The translations under genes were made by a program, and so were the position numbers. The notes below the pieces were generated by a model. The model was not told where the DNA came from, did not search any database, and saw only the letters and a list, made by a program, of their open reading frames with translations. From contig QKED01000092.1 in the NCBI GenBank assembly GCA_003252455.1, positions 1-64,000 of the forward strand: a stretch of DNA of 64,000 nt, written 5' to 3'. This DNA is from Gammaproteobacteria bacterium. GTDB taxonomy: Bacteria > Pseudomonadota > Gammaproteobacteria > Thiohalomonadales > Thiohalomonadaceae. Below are positions 48,028 through 56,332 of the stretch, in pieces; position 1 is the first letter of the stretch, and each line of letters opens with the position of its first letter.

Positions 48028-48761
48028 GCCCTTTCCTCCTGGCGCTCATCCTGGCCGACAGCGGCCAGGGCATCGGCTTCCGTCAATGCGTCCTCCACGA
48101 ACGCGCCGTGCTGCTTCGCTTCGGCCTGGCTGACCTCGGCCCATATCCGTTTCACCTGGGCCGCACTGTACCCGGCCAGCTCGGCGGTCTTGTTGATGCT
48201 GTAGCCGGACTTGCGCAGCGCGACAACTTGGGCGCGGCGCTTCGGATCAGCACGGCGGCCCTTGTACCGCCCGGCCTGGCGGGCCAACTCAATGCCTTGG
48301 CGCTGGCGTTCGCGCCTGTCCTCGTAGTCGTCGCGGGCCATCTGCAAGGCCAGGCGAAAAAGCATGATCTGCACGGCTTCCAGCACGATCTTGGCGACGC
48401 CCTGGGCCTCGGCCGCCAGGTCGGATAGATCGACCACGCCAGGGACGGCCAGGCGTGCGCCTTTGGCCTGTATCGAGGCCACCAGGCGCTCGGCCTCGGG
48501 CAAAGGTAGGCGGCTGATGCGGTCGATCTTCTCGGCAATGACCACCTCGCCGGGCTGTAGGTCGCCGATCATGCGCAGCAGCTCAGGCCGGTCGGCGCGT
48601 GCGCCGGATGCCTTCTCACGGTAGATGCCGGCGACGTAGTAGCCGGCGGCCTTCGCGGCCGTAGTGATCGCCTCTTGGCGTTCCAAGTCCTGCGCGTCGG
48701 TGCTGACGCGCAGATAGACCCGCGCCACCATCGGCGCGGCTACTGGCTTCGTCCTGCGCAT
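48024..48761 (-). CDS. Serine resolvase/invertase-family recombinase
   Basis: The 245-residue product has a resolvase N-terminal domain with the catalytic serine in ARVYLRVSTDAQDLERQEA, the arginine-containing IDRISRLPLPEAERL and a C-terminal helix-turn-helix (VVALRKSGYSINKTAELAGYSAAQVKRI), plus an extra C-terminal 35 residues. It would resolve multimers of the excised element. Its crossover site should be in the 147-base gap to arsR. Confidence 0.9.
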   Translation of the reverse strand: MRRTKPVAAPMVARVYLRVSTDAQDLERQEAITTAAKAAGYYVAGIYREKASGARADRPELLRMIGDLQPGEVVIAEKIDRISRLPLPEAERLVASIQAKGARLAVPGVVDLSDLAAEAQGVAKIVLEAVQIMLFRLALQMARDDYEDRRERQRQGIELARQAGRYKGRRADPKRRAQVVALRKSGYSINKTAELAGYSAAQVKRIWAEVSQAEAKQHGAFVEDALTEADALAAVGQDERQEERA

Positions 48762-48844
48762 ACTTGCGGGCTCCTTTGGGCATACTCAAATGCACCCATC
48801 TTAAACTGGCAGGCCAATTTATCACATATCGATCTAAATGCGCC

Positions 48845-48873
48845 TAGCTCATTTTTACAGCTTAAATGAGCTA
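48845..48873. promoter_or_regulatory. Inverted repeat between resolvase and arsR
   Basis: TAGCTCATTT and AAATGAGCTA are perfect 10-bp complements with a 9-base spacer. It lies 36 bases before arsR, next to a TTGAGC / CATATT promoter-like pair. It is a candidate ArsR operator, or part of the resolvase site. Confidence 0.5.
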
Positions 48874-48908
48874 TTGAGCACACTCCATATTTCGACTATT
48901 ATTGAAAC

Positions 48909-49241
48909 ATGGAAACGATAAATGCTGTAGCCGCCCTGGCGGCCATCGCTCAAGAATCGCGCCTCGCGGTGTTCCGGCTTCTCGTCCAGGCCGGCCCCGC
49001 CGGCATGGCCGCCGGAAAAATCAGCGAAGCGGCCGGCATCCCGCCGTCTTCGCTATCCTTCCACCTGAAAGAGCTGGCACACGCCGGCATGGTCACGTCG
49101 CGGCAAGAAGGCCGATTTGTGATCTACGAGGCGAACTTTTCGACGGCCACTAACCTGGTGGCCTTTCTCACGGAAAACTGCTGCGGCGGCCAGGTGTGCA
49201 ACCTGTCTTGCACCACGGAAGCCGGGAAGGTGTTGGCATGA
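48909..49241 (+). CDS. arsR: ArsR-family arsenite-responsive repressor
   Basis: The 110-residue winged-helix protein has [43 protein letters not shown]. The C-terminal [12 protein letters not shown] supplies a cysteine set for As(III), unlike the E. coli-type CVC in the DNA-binding helix. It represses the arsRHC-acr3 operon until arsenite binds. Overlaps arsH by 4 bases. Confidence 0.93.
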   Translation: METINAVAALAAIAQESRLAVFRLLVQAGPAGMAAGKISEAAGIPPSSLSFHLKELAHAGMVTSRQEGRFVIYEANFSTATNLVAFLTENCCGGQVCNLSCTTEAGKVLA

Positions 49242-50005
49242 GACTTCGCCATCTTTCCGACCCCGATTCTTTGCCCGCTTTGGACAAATCCTTTGCCATC
49301 GAGCGCCCGGCGCTCGGGCTGGCACCCGACGCCCCGCCGGTGCGTATCCTGCTGCTGTATGGCTCGCTGCGCGCCCGCTCGTTCTCACGGCTGGCCGTCG
49401 AGGAAGCGGCCCGGCTGCTGCAATTCTTTGGCGCAGAAACACGCATCTTCGACCCGTCCGATTTGCCGTTGCCCGATCAAGTGCAAAGCGACGATCACCC
49501 GGCCGTCAAGGAGCTGCGCGCCCTGTCCGAGTGGTCAGAGGGACAAGTCTGGTGCAGCCCGGAACGCCACGGTCAGATTACCAGTGTCATGAAGGCGCAG
49601 ATTGACCATCTGCCGCTTGAAATGGCCGGCATCCGGCCGACCCAAGGCCGCACCCTGGCCGTGATGCAGGTATCCGGCGGCTCGCAGAGCTTCAACGCCG
49701 TGAACACCTTGCGTCTGCTCGGCCGCTGGATGCGAATGTTCACCATTCCGAACCAGTCGAGTATCGCCAAAGCGTTCCAAGAGTTCGACGCGGCGGGCCG
49801 CATGAAGCCCTCGCCGTACTACGACCGAATAGCCGATGTGATGGAAGAACTGGTGCGCTTCACGGCGCTGGTACGGCCGCACCGTGAAGCACTGACAGAC
49901 CGCTATTCCGAACGGAAAGCGGCCGGCCACGTCATCGACGAGGCCACCGATCTTTCATCCATCGCCATTGCTCCCCAGCCACTACCAGAAAGCGAAACAT
50001 CATGA
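49238..50005 (+). CDS. arsH: ArsH flavoprotein (organoarsenical oxidase)
   Basis: The 255-residue NADPH-dependent FMN reductase family member has [26 protein letters not shown], then [22 protein letters not shown] and [17 protein letters not shown]. ArsH oxidises trivalent methyl- and aromatic arsenicals. The ATG at 49238 overlaps the arsR stop, so it is preferred to the upstream GTG. Confidence 0.93.
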   Translation: MRLRHLSDPDSLPALDKSFAIERPALGLAPDAPPVRILLLYGSLRARSFSRLAVEEAARLLQFFGAETRIFDPSDLPLPDQVQSDDHPAVKELRALSEWSEGQVWCSPERHGQITSVMKAQIDHLPLEMAGIRPTQGRTLAVMQVSGGSQSFNAVNTLRLLGRWMRMFTIPNQSSIAKAFQEFDAAGRMKPSPYYDRIADVMEELVRFTALVRPHREALTDRYSERKAAGHVIDEATDLSSIAIAPQPLPESETS

Positions 50006-50508
50006 CCGAAAGAATCTATAACGTCCTCATCCTCTGCACCGGCAATTCGGCGCGCAGCATCATGGCCGAAGCTCTCATCAACACGATGGGGCAAGGGCGC
50101 TTCCGCGCCTACAGCGCCGGCAGTCACCCAACCGGCAAGGTCAATCCCTTCGCCGTCGAAAAGGTGGAGTCGGTGAATTACCCGACCGAGAATCTGCGCA
50201 GCAAGAGCTGGGACGAGTACGCCACGCCCGACGCACCGAAGATGGACTTCATCATCACCGTCTGCGACAACGCCGCCGGCGAAATGTGTCCGGTGTGGCC
50301 TGGTCAGCCGATCTCGGCGCATTGGGGATTTGAAGACCCGGCCGCCGTCGAAGGCACTGACGCCGAGAAGCGCCGGGCCTTCGAACAAACCTTCCGGCAC
50401 ATGATGAACCGCGTCCGCCTGTTCGTGAATCTGCCTCTCAAAATGCTTGACCAGACGGCCATCAAGCGCGAGCTGGCGAACATCGGCAAGACCGAGCAGG
50501 AAGCATGA
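50002..50508 (+). CDS. arsC: Arsenate reductase, LMW-phosphatase type
   Basis: The 168-residue product has the active-site loop [17 protein letters not shown] (CxGNSxRS) and the distal [13 protein letters not shown] with a second cysteine. It reduces arsenate to arsenite for export by Acr3. Translationally coupled on both sides. Confidence 0.93.
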   Translation: MTERIYNVLILCTGNSARSIMAEALINTMGQGRFRAYSAGSHPTGKVNPFAVEKVESVNYPTENLRSKSWDEYATPDAPKMDFIITVCDNAAGEMCPVWPGQPISAHWGFEDPAAVEGTDAEKRRAFEQTFRHMMNRVRLFVNLPLKMLDQTAIKRELANIGKTEQEA

Positions 50509-51572
50509 GCGCCGGCGCACAGGCCATCGCCGCGAAGCCGCGCCAGGCCCCGATGAGCGGCTTCGAGCGTTACCTGACGCTGTGGGTGGCCCTGTGCATC
50601 GTCGCCGGTGTTGCGCTCGGCCAGGGCCTTCCTGACGTGTTCCAGGCCATAGGCCGCATGGAAGTGGCCCAGGTCAATTTGCCGGTGGGCCTGCTGATTT
50701 GGGTAATGATCGTCCCGATGCTGGTCAAGATCGACTTCGGGGCGCTGCACCAGGTCAAAGAGCATTGGCGCGGCATCGGCGTCACGCTGTTCGTGAATTG
50801 GGCCGTCAAGCCATTCTCGATGGCCCTGCTGGGGTGGCTGTTCATCCGACAAGTGTTCGCTCCGTTCCTGCCGGCCGATCAACTGGACAGCTACATCGCG
50901 GGCTTGATCTTGCTGGCCGCCGCGCCCTGCACGGCAATGGTGTTCGTGTGGAGCCGCCTTACCAACGGCGACCCGCTTTTCACGCTCTCGCAAGTGGCTC
51001 TGAACGACGCCATCATGATCGTGGCCTTCGCGCCCATCGTCGGCCTGCTGCTGGGCATGTCCTCGATCTCGGTGCCTTGGGACACGCTGCTGATTTCGGT
51101 CGTGCTCTACATCATCGTGCCGGTGATCCTGGCGCAGCTCTTGCGGCGGCATCTGCTCAAGCAAGGACAGGCCGCCTTTGAACGGGCCATGCAGAAGATC
51201 GGGCCGTGGTCGATGGCCGCGCTGCTGCTGACGTTGGTTCTACTGTTCGCCTTCCAGGGCGAGGCCATCATCCGGCAGCCGTTAGTGATCGCCATGCTAG
51301 CCGTGCCGATCTTGATTCAAGTGTTCTTCAATTCCGGGTTAGCCTACTGGCTGAACAAGCGGGCGGGGGAAAAGCACTCTGTCGCCTGTCCTTCGGCCCT
51401 GATCGGTGCCAGCAACTTCTTCGAGCTGGCCGTGGCGGCCGCCATCAGCTTGTTCGGTCTGCACTCCGGCGCTGCATTGGCAACCGTGGTCGGCGTCCTG
51501 GTCGAAGTGCCGGTGATGCTGCTGGTCGTGCGCGTGGTGAATCGCTCGAAGAGCTGGTACGAACGAGGTTGA
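50505..51572 (+). CDS. acr3: Arsenite efflux permease Acr3
   Basis: A 355-residue, 10-helix BASS-family protein. It has FERYLTLWVALCIVAGVALG, the conserved cysteine in AAAPCTAMVFVWSRL, NDAIMIVAFAP and SNFFELAVAAAISLFG. It is of the ACR3 type (often called arsB in annotations), not the ArsB type. It is the last gene of the operon. Confidence 0.93.
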   Translation: MSAGAQAIAAKPRQAPMSGFERYLTLWVALCIVAGVALGQGLPDVFQAIGRMEVAQVNLPVGLLIWVMIVPMLVKIDFGALHQVKEHWRGIGVTLFVNWAVKPFSMALLGWLFIRQVFAPFLPADQLDSYIAGLILLAAAPCTAMVFVWSRLTNGDPLFTLSQVALNDAIMIVAFAPIVGLLLGMSSISVPWDTLLISVVLYIIVPVILAQLLRRHLLKQGQAAFERAMQKIGPWSMAALLLTLVLLFAFQGEAIIRQPLVIAMLAVPILIQVFFNSGLAYWLNKRAGEKHSVACPSALIGASNFFELAVAAAISLFGLHSGAALATVVGVLVEVPVMLLVVRVVNRSKSWYERG

Positions 51573-51597
51573 ACATGAGTAGGAAAAAACTGAGGAA

Positions 51598-51690
51598 ATG
51601 ATTGCAGATTGCCGCGCCGGCCGCTTCCTGGCGCATTCGATCACTGACCTGGAACACCTAGTATCCATGCTTGCTGAGGTCGCCCGATGA
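51598..51690 (+). CDS. Possible 30-residue peptide coupled to the next gene
   Basis: The product is MIADCRAGRFLAHSITDLEH then LVSMLAEVAR. Its stop overlaps the next start (ATGA at 51687). It may be a real leader peptide or the remnant of a longer gene. No motif recognised. Confidence 0.35.
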   Translation: MIADCRAGRFLAHSITDLEHLVSMLAEVAR

Positions 51691-51890
51691 CAGACCCAAA
51701 GAACCTAGAGAACAGGCTGCATGAGAAGGCCGACCCGGCCCGCGCCGTTTCCACTGGTCGGGTGCGCTACACACTGGCCGAACTACTGGCCGACGCGGAA
51801 GCATCCGGGGCTTACCCGCTGCCGCCGGAGGAACGCGAATGGATGGATGCGCCGTCTGTGGGTCGGGAATGGCCAAACAGTGAAGATTGA
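51687..51890 (+). CDS. Small antitoxin-like acidic protein
   Basis: The 67-residue product has VRYTLAELLADAEASGAYPL, like the C-terminal tail of MazE/AbrB-type antitoxins (TLAELLA), but lacks the N-terminal DNA-binding part. No toxin follows. The function is unknown. Confidence 0.5.
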   Translation: MTDPKNLENRLHEKADPARAVSTGRVRYTLAELLADAEASGAYPLPPEEREWMDAPSVGREWPNSED

Positions 51891-51922
51891 AAAAGGCGGC
51901 CAGTTCGAGTGGCCGCCCTTTC
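51891..51922. terminator. Terminator between ars operon and trb operon
   Basis: An 8-bp stem, GGCGGCCA / TGGCCGCC, with AAAAA before it and CTTTCG after it. It lies between convergent operons and can act in both directions. Confidence 0.7.
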
Positions 51923-51926
51923 GTCA

Positions 51927-52151
51927 TTAGCTGCACGCTTGGCGCAAGGCGTTCATTGCTTCTTGAAAATCAGCCTGTGTCGCCCGGCCCGTTTCAGCTT
52001 GGTAGTACACCACCATAAAAGCATTAGCGACGGCTTCGGCCAATGGCCCAAGGCTCCGCGCTTCCGCTTGGTTGATGTACTCCAAAGAAGAAAGAATAGC
52101 CGCTGCTTGATGCACTGCTTGCCCTGGTTCGATAATATGTTGTGTTGTCAT
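51927..52151 (-). CDS. Hypothetical protein downstream of trbL
   Basis: A 74-residue helical soluble protein starting MTTQHIIEPGQAVHQAAAIL. Not recognised. Probably the last gene of the trb operon; the ATG is preceded by GGAGAGGTG. Confidence 0.6.
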   Translation of the reverse strand: MTTQHIIEPGQAVHQAAAILSSLEYINQAEARSLGPLAEAVANAFMVVYYQAETGRATQADFQEAMNALRQACS

Positions 52152-52214
52152 AATTCACCTCTCCAGTAGGTGTTGATTGAAAGTGCCGGGCTGGTTGTGG
52201 CCAGCCCGGTGCGC

Positions 52215-52463
52215 CTACAGGTACAGCCCCGCCGCCTCCGCGAATGCTGACCGCTCATTCCTGCCGCCATTAACCTCAATACTTATCGGCTTAGTTTCGC
52301 TCTCTCTCATAGGGTCTGGCCGTGATACAAAAGCGGCTGTTTCTGTCTCTGCATCGACCTCGGTCGATTGATCACCCAGCGGCGAAATAAATACCTGGCT
52401 GACTTCTTCCCTTGGCGCTTCATCCAGGGCCGCCAATGCGGCCATGTATGTTGATGTCGTCAT
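52215..52463 (-). CDS. Hypothetical protein downstream of trbL
   Basis: An 82-residue acidic protein starting MTTSTYMAALAALDEAPREE. No membrane segment or recognised domain. It is separated from trbL by only 4 bases, so it belongs to the operon. Confidence 0.6.
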   Translation of the reverse strand: MTTSTYMAALAALDEAPREEVSQVFISPLGDQSTEVDAETETAAFVSRPDPMRESETKPISIEVNGGRNERSAFAEAAGLYL

Positions 52464-52467
52464 CGTG

Positions 52468-53895
52468 CTAACTCCTGACTTCGTTACTATCTGGGCCAGA
52501 ATCGGCGCCCAAGCTATTGCCCTCGAACTGGCCAGATTGGCTTGCTTCTTTCGGCTCCATGCTTTCGCGTATCGAAGCAGCCAGTTTTCCGCCTGTGGTT
52601 TCGCTCACTCGCTCCTGGAATCCCTGCTTCACTTGAGAGCCGACACCCTTGGCTAACTCGGAGGCCGTGCCTGTGGCCAGCTTCGCGGCCTTGGCAAAGC
52701 CGCCACCGCTTGAGCTACTGCCGCTGTCACCAAAGCCAGCCGCTTGGGCGAATGGGCTACTGCCAGCAGTACCCGCTTCACCACCACCGTTTCCGCCACT
52801 GCTGACAACTGACCCCATGCTGGACATGTCACCGCCGGTTTCCATACTCGCTGATGCTTTCTGAAAAGCCGCTTGGAGTGCACTTGCACCTCCGGCTGCA
52901 CCGGCTGCGGCACCCATAACCGCTTTACCTGCCAGGGCAGCGCCGCCAGTTGCCATACTGGCCGCCGTCACCGCCGCCCCAACTGCCGCACCCGCACCGA
53001 AGTTTCCAATTCCACCGGCTGCGCCAATACCACCACCAGACACAAGACCAGAAATCATCGGCGGAACTTTGTTGACCAAGAAAAGCAAGATGACCGATAT
53101 AACCAACATCACGGCCAGTTCCTGGGATGCCATGTTCTCGCTGATTTGCGTGTAGTAGTGATTGATGAACTCTTTGCCAATCGCAACCAGAAGCACCATT
53201 GCCATAAGCTGTGCGGCCAGGCCCAGCACGGTCTTGTAGTAATTGATCGCCATGTCGGAAGTCCAACGACTTCCACCAAAGCCAAGGAAGAACACACCGG
53301 CATACAACAGAATCCAGGCTGATGCGAGCAACAGCAACAGGTTGACCGCAATCAACGCCAGGACAAACAAAACAGCCAGGGCCATTAGCTCCATGACCAG
53401 AGCAGTTGCCATCTGCCGCCATCCCAGCTCCGAGGTGGCCTGTACTGTGCGGTTGTATAACTCGAAACCAAGATCAAGGATGCTGGAGGGCCCAAGATTG
53501 CTATTGGAAAGTCCCCCCGCCTGCGCGCCCAGAGTTTGCAATGACTGAACAATCGTACCGGCGATATTCATGCCCTGGTTCGCATTCGTCAGCAACCACC
53601 AGAAAAAGCCGGTGAAGATCGTGAAGCGAACGAACTCCGCGAAGAACTCGCCAATGTCGGCCTTGCGCAAAGCCATCATGCCGAATGTCCAGACCATCGA
53701 AATCACAACCAGCGTCCAGAACAAACGCGATGCAGCGGACTCAATAGCTGGCCCCCATGTTGCGGCAGCATCATGAAAACGCTTGAGCACATCATTCATA
53801 ACACCGCTGCTACTTAGCTCCTGCGCCATTGCAGGTTCAGCCAGCACCATTGTGGCGACCATCATCAAGCCACCTAGAGCAATTTTCTTTCTCAT
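52468..53895 (-). CDS. trbL: P-type conjugative transfer protein TrbL
   Basis: The 475-residue product has a signal (MRKKIALGGLMMVATMVLAE PAMA cleavage) and 6-7 helices of a TrbL/VirB6 channel (AALFWTLVVISMVWTFG-like, LLLLLASAWILLYAGVFFLGFG), then a Gly/Ala/Ser-rich tail. The start at 53895 is chosen for GAGGTGG before the ATG. TrbL is a polytopic part of the IncP mating-pair apparatus. The rest of that apparatus is absent from this window's island. Confidence 0.88.
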   Translation of the reverse strand: MRKKIALGGLMMVATMVLAEPAMAQELSSSGVMNDVLKRFHDAAATWGPAIESAASRLFWTLVVISMVWTFGMMALRKADIGEFFAEFVRFTIFTGFFWWLLTNANQGMNIAGTIVQSLQTLGAQAGGLSNSNLGPSSILDLGFELYNRTVQATSELGWRQMATALVMELMALAVLFVLALIAVNLLLLLASAWILLYAGVFFLGFGGSRWTSDMAINYYKTVLGLAAQLMAMVLLVAIGKEFINHYYTQISENMASQELAVMLVISVILLFLVNKVPPMISGLVSGGGIGAAGGIGNFGAGAAVGAAVTAASMATGGAALAGKAVMGAAAGAAGGASALQAAFQKASASMETGGDMSSMGSVVSSGGNGGGEAGTAGSSPFAQAAGFGDSGSSSSGGGFAKAAKLATGTASELAKGVGSQVKQGFQERVSETTGGKLAASIRESMEPKEASQSGQFEGNSLGADSGPDSNEVRS

Positions 53896-53905
53896 GGCGA
53901 CCACC

Positions 53906-54142
53906 TCAATAATCATCTTTAGGGCTGGGCTTGAACTCCCACTGACGCATCTGCTTGGCCTTCTGGAATGCTCTGCATTCCTCGGTAAAGGCCTCTCGGT
54001 TCGCTTCGCTGCGCATTTCATTCAGTGCTGCCTGGAACGCATCGGGGGCACACGTCGCCGCATTTGGTTCGGGCATCCTTTCCTGTTCACATCCAGCCAA
54101 CAACAGCAACGTAGCCGCGGTAGTAAAAAAGATTTTTTTCAT
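53906..54142 (-). CDS. trbK: TrbK-like entry-exclusion lipoprotein
   Basis: The 78-residue lipoprotein has MKKIFFTTAATLLLLAGCEQ with the lipid cysteine at 18. TrbK of IncP plasmids is a small lipoprotein made in the recipient that blocks entry of the same plasmid; position between trbJ and trbL fits. The tail MRQWEFKPSPKDDY is strikingly like the tail of the neighbouring TrbJ (MRTWTFRPSPADNY). Confidence 0.75.
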   Translation of the reverse strand: MKKIFFTTAATLLLLAGCEQERMPEPNAATCAPDAFQAALNEMRSEANREAFTEECRAFQKAKQMRQWEFKPSPKDDY

Positions 54143-54154
54143 CTCACCGCCTCC

Positions 54155-54934
54155 CTAGTAGTTGTCTGCCGGACTCGGGCGAAACGTCCAGGTACGCATT
54201 TGCTCGGCCCTGGCATCACCTCGCGCCTCGGCATCGAGTTCTGCTGCAATCCGGGCTGCCTCCGCGTTGTGTTGGGCGGTCAACATGGTGCGAATCTGCA
54301 AGAGCTGATTGGCCTGCTGGCTGGCGAGCTGGTTGGCGTAGCCGATGGCCTGTAGCTGGCCAGTTGCACCCTGGGCCGCGCCTTGCAGCCGCTCCAGGGT
54401 ACGGGCGTCATCCTTCAAAGCCTTTTGCTGGTCGGCAACGGTCTGGAACAGGGCATCGTTGGCCTTCTTTTGCGACTCTGACGCCAGGCGGCGGTTCTCT
54501 TCCATCGCTGCCTTTTCGGCCGGCGTGCATCCGCCGCTGCCGTTGAAGCATGGCGAGCTGCGGTAATAGGCCACGTCCTGAAACTTGGCCAGGTAACGAT
54601 CCAGGCTGCCTAGCTGGTTCTCGTAATAGGCCAGCGTGTTTTGCGCGGCAATCAGCCGGTTGATCGTAGTCTGCGCCTGATCCCAGATATACGCGGCTGG
54701 GGCCATCGTGTTCTGGAGCTGATTTTCGTACTGCTGCAACTGGGTCTGGTACTGCTCAATCTGCTTGAGCGTCTGCGCCACCGACTCGATGGCCGTCATG
54801 ATGTTCTGGGCCAGGTTGCCGCCGTCGATGACGGGGATACCAGCTTGCACAGGGGCGGTGGTAGTGGTGATAAAGCCGGTTGCGAGTGCAACGGCTAGAG
54901 CGGTTTTTTTAGCCGCTAAAATTTTGGACTTCAT
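54155..54934 (-). CDS. trbJ: P-type conjugative transfer protein TrbJ
   Basis: The 259-residue periplasmic VirB5-like protein has a signal peptide (LAVALATGFITTTTAPVQA, cleaved before GIPVID). A long coiled-coil region follows (AQTLKQIEQYQTQLQQYENQLQ), then a helix with SPCFNGSGGC. TrbJ is thought to lie at the pilus tip and help in mating contact. Start at 54934 fits the signal. First gene of trbJ-trbK-trbL. Confidence 0.88.
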   Translation of the reverse strand: MKSKILAAKKTALAVALATGFITTTTAPVQAGIPVIDGGNLAQNIMTAIESVAQTLKQIEQYQTQLQQYENQLQNTMAPAAYIWDQAQTTINRLIAAQNTLAYYENQLGSLDRYLAKFQDVAYYRSSPCFNGSGGCTPAEKAAMEENRRLASESQKKANDALFQTVADQQKALKDDARTLERLQGAAQGATGQLQAIGYANQLASQQANQLLQIRTMLTAQHNAEAARIAAELDAEARGDARAEQMRTWTFRPSPADNY

Positions 54935-55074
54935 GGTCGTACTCCGTCGATGAAAAGAAGGCATTGCCTTGACCAAGCGTTGTGCTTGTTCTCGGCAACG
55001 TTTCATCGAAGAGCTACGCCACTAGCTGATCGGTATTGCCCTTGGCGCTGAGGCCCGGACTTACAAACGTAAAA

Positions 55075-55263
55075 CTACTCTGTTTTTTTATCGCTTTCGG
55101 ACAAGCCAACTTCCCGGCCAATCTCTTCAAGCTCTAGCGGCTGTACTGCCGCCGTCAGTATTTCGCGTATTTCCGCGTCGGTGCTCCTATCGTTGAGCGC
55201 TGCTCGAACTTTCAACGCACGGTGCACCTCGGCGGGTAAATTCCTGATAAGCACATTTGCCAT
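55075..55263 (-). CDS. FitA-like ribbon-helix-helix antitoxin, orphan
   Basis: The 62-residue product starts MANVLIRNLPAEVHRALKVR with the RHH pattern of FitA/VapB-like antitoxins. No PIN-domain toxin follows; the next gene is trbJ. It may act as an autoregulator or plasmid-stability remnant, or regulate the trb genes. Confidence 0.7.
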   Translation of the reverse strand: MANVLIRNLPAEVHRALKVRAALNDRSTDAEIREILTAAVQPLELEEIGREVGLSESDKKTE

Positions 55264-55329
55264 ATCAATACCCTTTTGGTGTACCCGACAACCATGCTAT
55301 CAAAGATATTAAAAATAGCAAGACCTATA

Positions 55330-55460
55330 CTCTTGCAACCGGCGGTAGCCGATCAGCCCCGCAGGGCAGGATTCCCGTTGAGTGCCCCCGGCGCGAATAA
55401 GGGACAGTGAAGATAGATAACCGGCTTGCCGGTTAGCTAACTTCACCCATCCTGCCCGCA
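55330..55460. other. IncP/RK2-like origin of transfer (oriT)
   Basis: The region has CCGGCGGTAGCCG, CAGGATTCCCGTTGAG, GCGAATAAGGGACAGTGAAG, an inverted repeat (ACCGGC-TT-GCCGGT) and TTCACCCATCCTGCCCG. These are the ordered landmarks of the RK2 oriT, where the nick falls in ATCCTG/CCCG. By analogy the nick would be near 55454/55455. No relaxase gene is in the island. Confidence 0.85.
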
Positions 55461-55546
55461 TTTCACCCACTATTGAAAATCTAGCGCATATCGAACGTAA
55501 AGCGTTTTATCGTCAAACAAACACCGATTCTTGGCAACATAACCGT

Positions 55547-55637
55547 AATCGTCACCAAATCGGCCTGCAATCGACATAGTCGCTTCAAAATCGCTGCTCA
55601 ATCGGCTTTAAATCGGAACCTAAAATGCCAACAATCG
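55547..55637 (+). repeat. Helically phased AATCG motif array
   Basis: AATCG occurs at 55547, 55558, 55569, 55589, 55600, 55611 and 55633, so most steps are 11 bases or twice that. Such phasing puts each motif on the same DNA face and suggests a binding array for a replication or transfer protein. Confidence 0.6.
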
Positions 55638-55695
55638 ACACAAACCATTCGCCCCGATGGGGCGAGTTGGACGCCAAAAAAGAAGGGCATAACCC

Positions 55696-55777
55696 GCCCC
55701 TCAAGTGTCAATGAACACAAGAAATTTGCCTCCCCTCCCGTCATACCACTAAGGCGACGTATTGATACTTGAGGGGC
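55696..55777. other. Large inverted repeat, possible single-strand initiation site
   Basis: GCCCCTCAAGTGTCAAT (55696-55712) and ATTGATACTTGAGGGGC (55761-55777) pair with one mismatch. IncQ origins use a pair of such palindromic ssi sites; the location, between oriT and the iterons, fits an oriV. Confidence 0.5.
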
Positions 55778-55852
55778 AACCTTTCCTGATGTTGACACCT
55801 TCACGCAGGTTACTGGTTATGGGCGTCCAACACACACGGCTCATTCCTGCTT

Positions 55853-55891
55853 GGTAATAATAAGAATAATAATCTTCTTATTATTCTTACC
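55853..55891. other. AT-rich segment, possible DNA-unwinding element
   Basis: A run of TAATAATAAGAATAATAATC and its complement is almost free of G/C in otherwise 50-60 % GC sequence. It lies between the ssi-like repeat and the iterons. 55892-56266 holds small palindromes (for example GATTATC-TTTA-GATAATC near 56186) and no gene. Confidence 0.5.
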
Positions 55892-56266
55892 GAACGAATG
55901 GGCACTGCTTAGCCATTTCACGTTTCGAGCCAAGGTTTCAGTACAGATAACTACAAGTGCACACAGCGGCCCTCCAGCACCGTTAGACGCAGATTCTGCT
56001 TCAGCTCATGGAATAAGGGACTCCGGGTTGTTTTCCCCTCTCACAAGGCGTTTCAGCGGCCACTGAAGCCGCCTTCTCTTCTTGGCGTTAAACCATCGGC
56101 CTATGGCCGATTGATAAAGCCCGCCAGGGCTTTATTGGCAAGGTCAGAACGCGCCCTCAAGGCGCGAGCTGCACCGCGCATGATGGATTATCTTTAGATA
56201 ATCTTGGATGGATTTCCCAAACTGCCCGCAAAGCAGCGCACCGTCTGGGTTTTCCAAATTGGGACG

Positions 56267-56332
56267 GGGAACGTTACGACGGCAGAAGGGGAGCGTTACG
56301 ACGGTAACAAGGGAACGTTACGACGGTAAACG
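56267..56332 (+). repeat. Three 22-bp iterons (oriV)
   Basis: GGGAACGTTACGACGG recurs three times, with CGTTACGACGG at 56272, 56294 and 56316, an exact 22-base period. The second copy contains the stop codon of repC, so the origin overlaps the gene end. RepC-type proteins bind iterons. Confidence 0.9.

Noticed and set aside
48762-48908. Additional gene between resolvase and arsR
   Set aside because: Only regulatory-looking inverted repeats are present.
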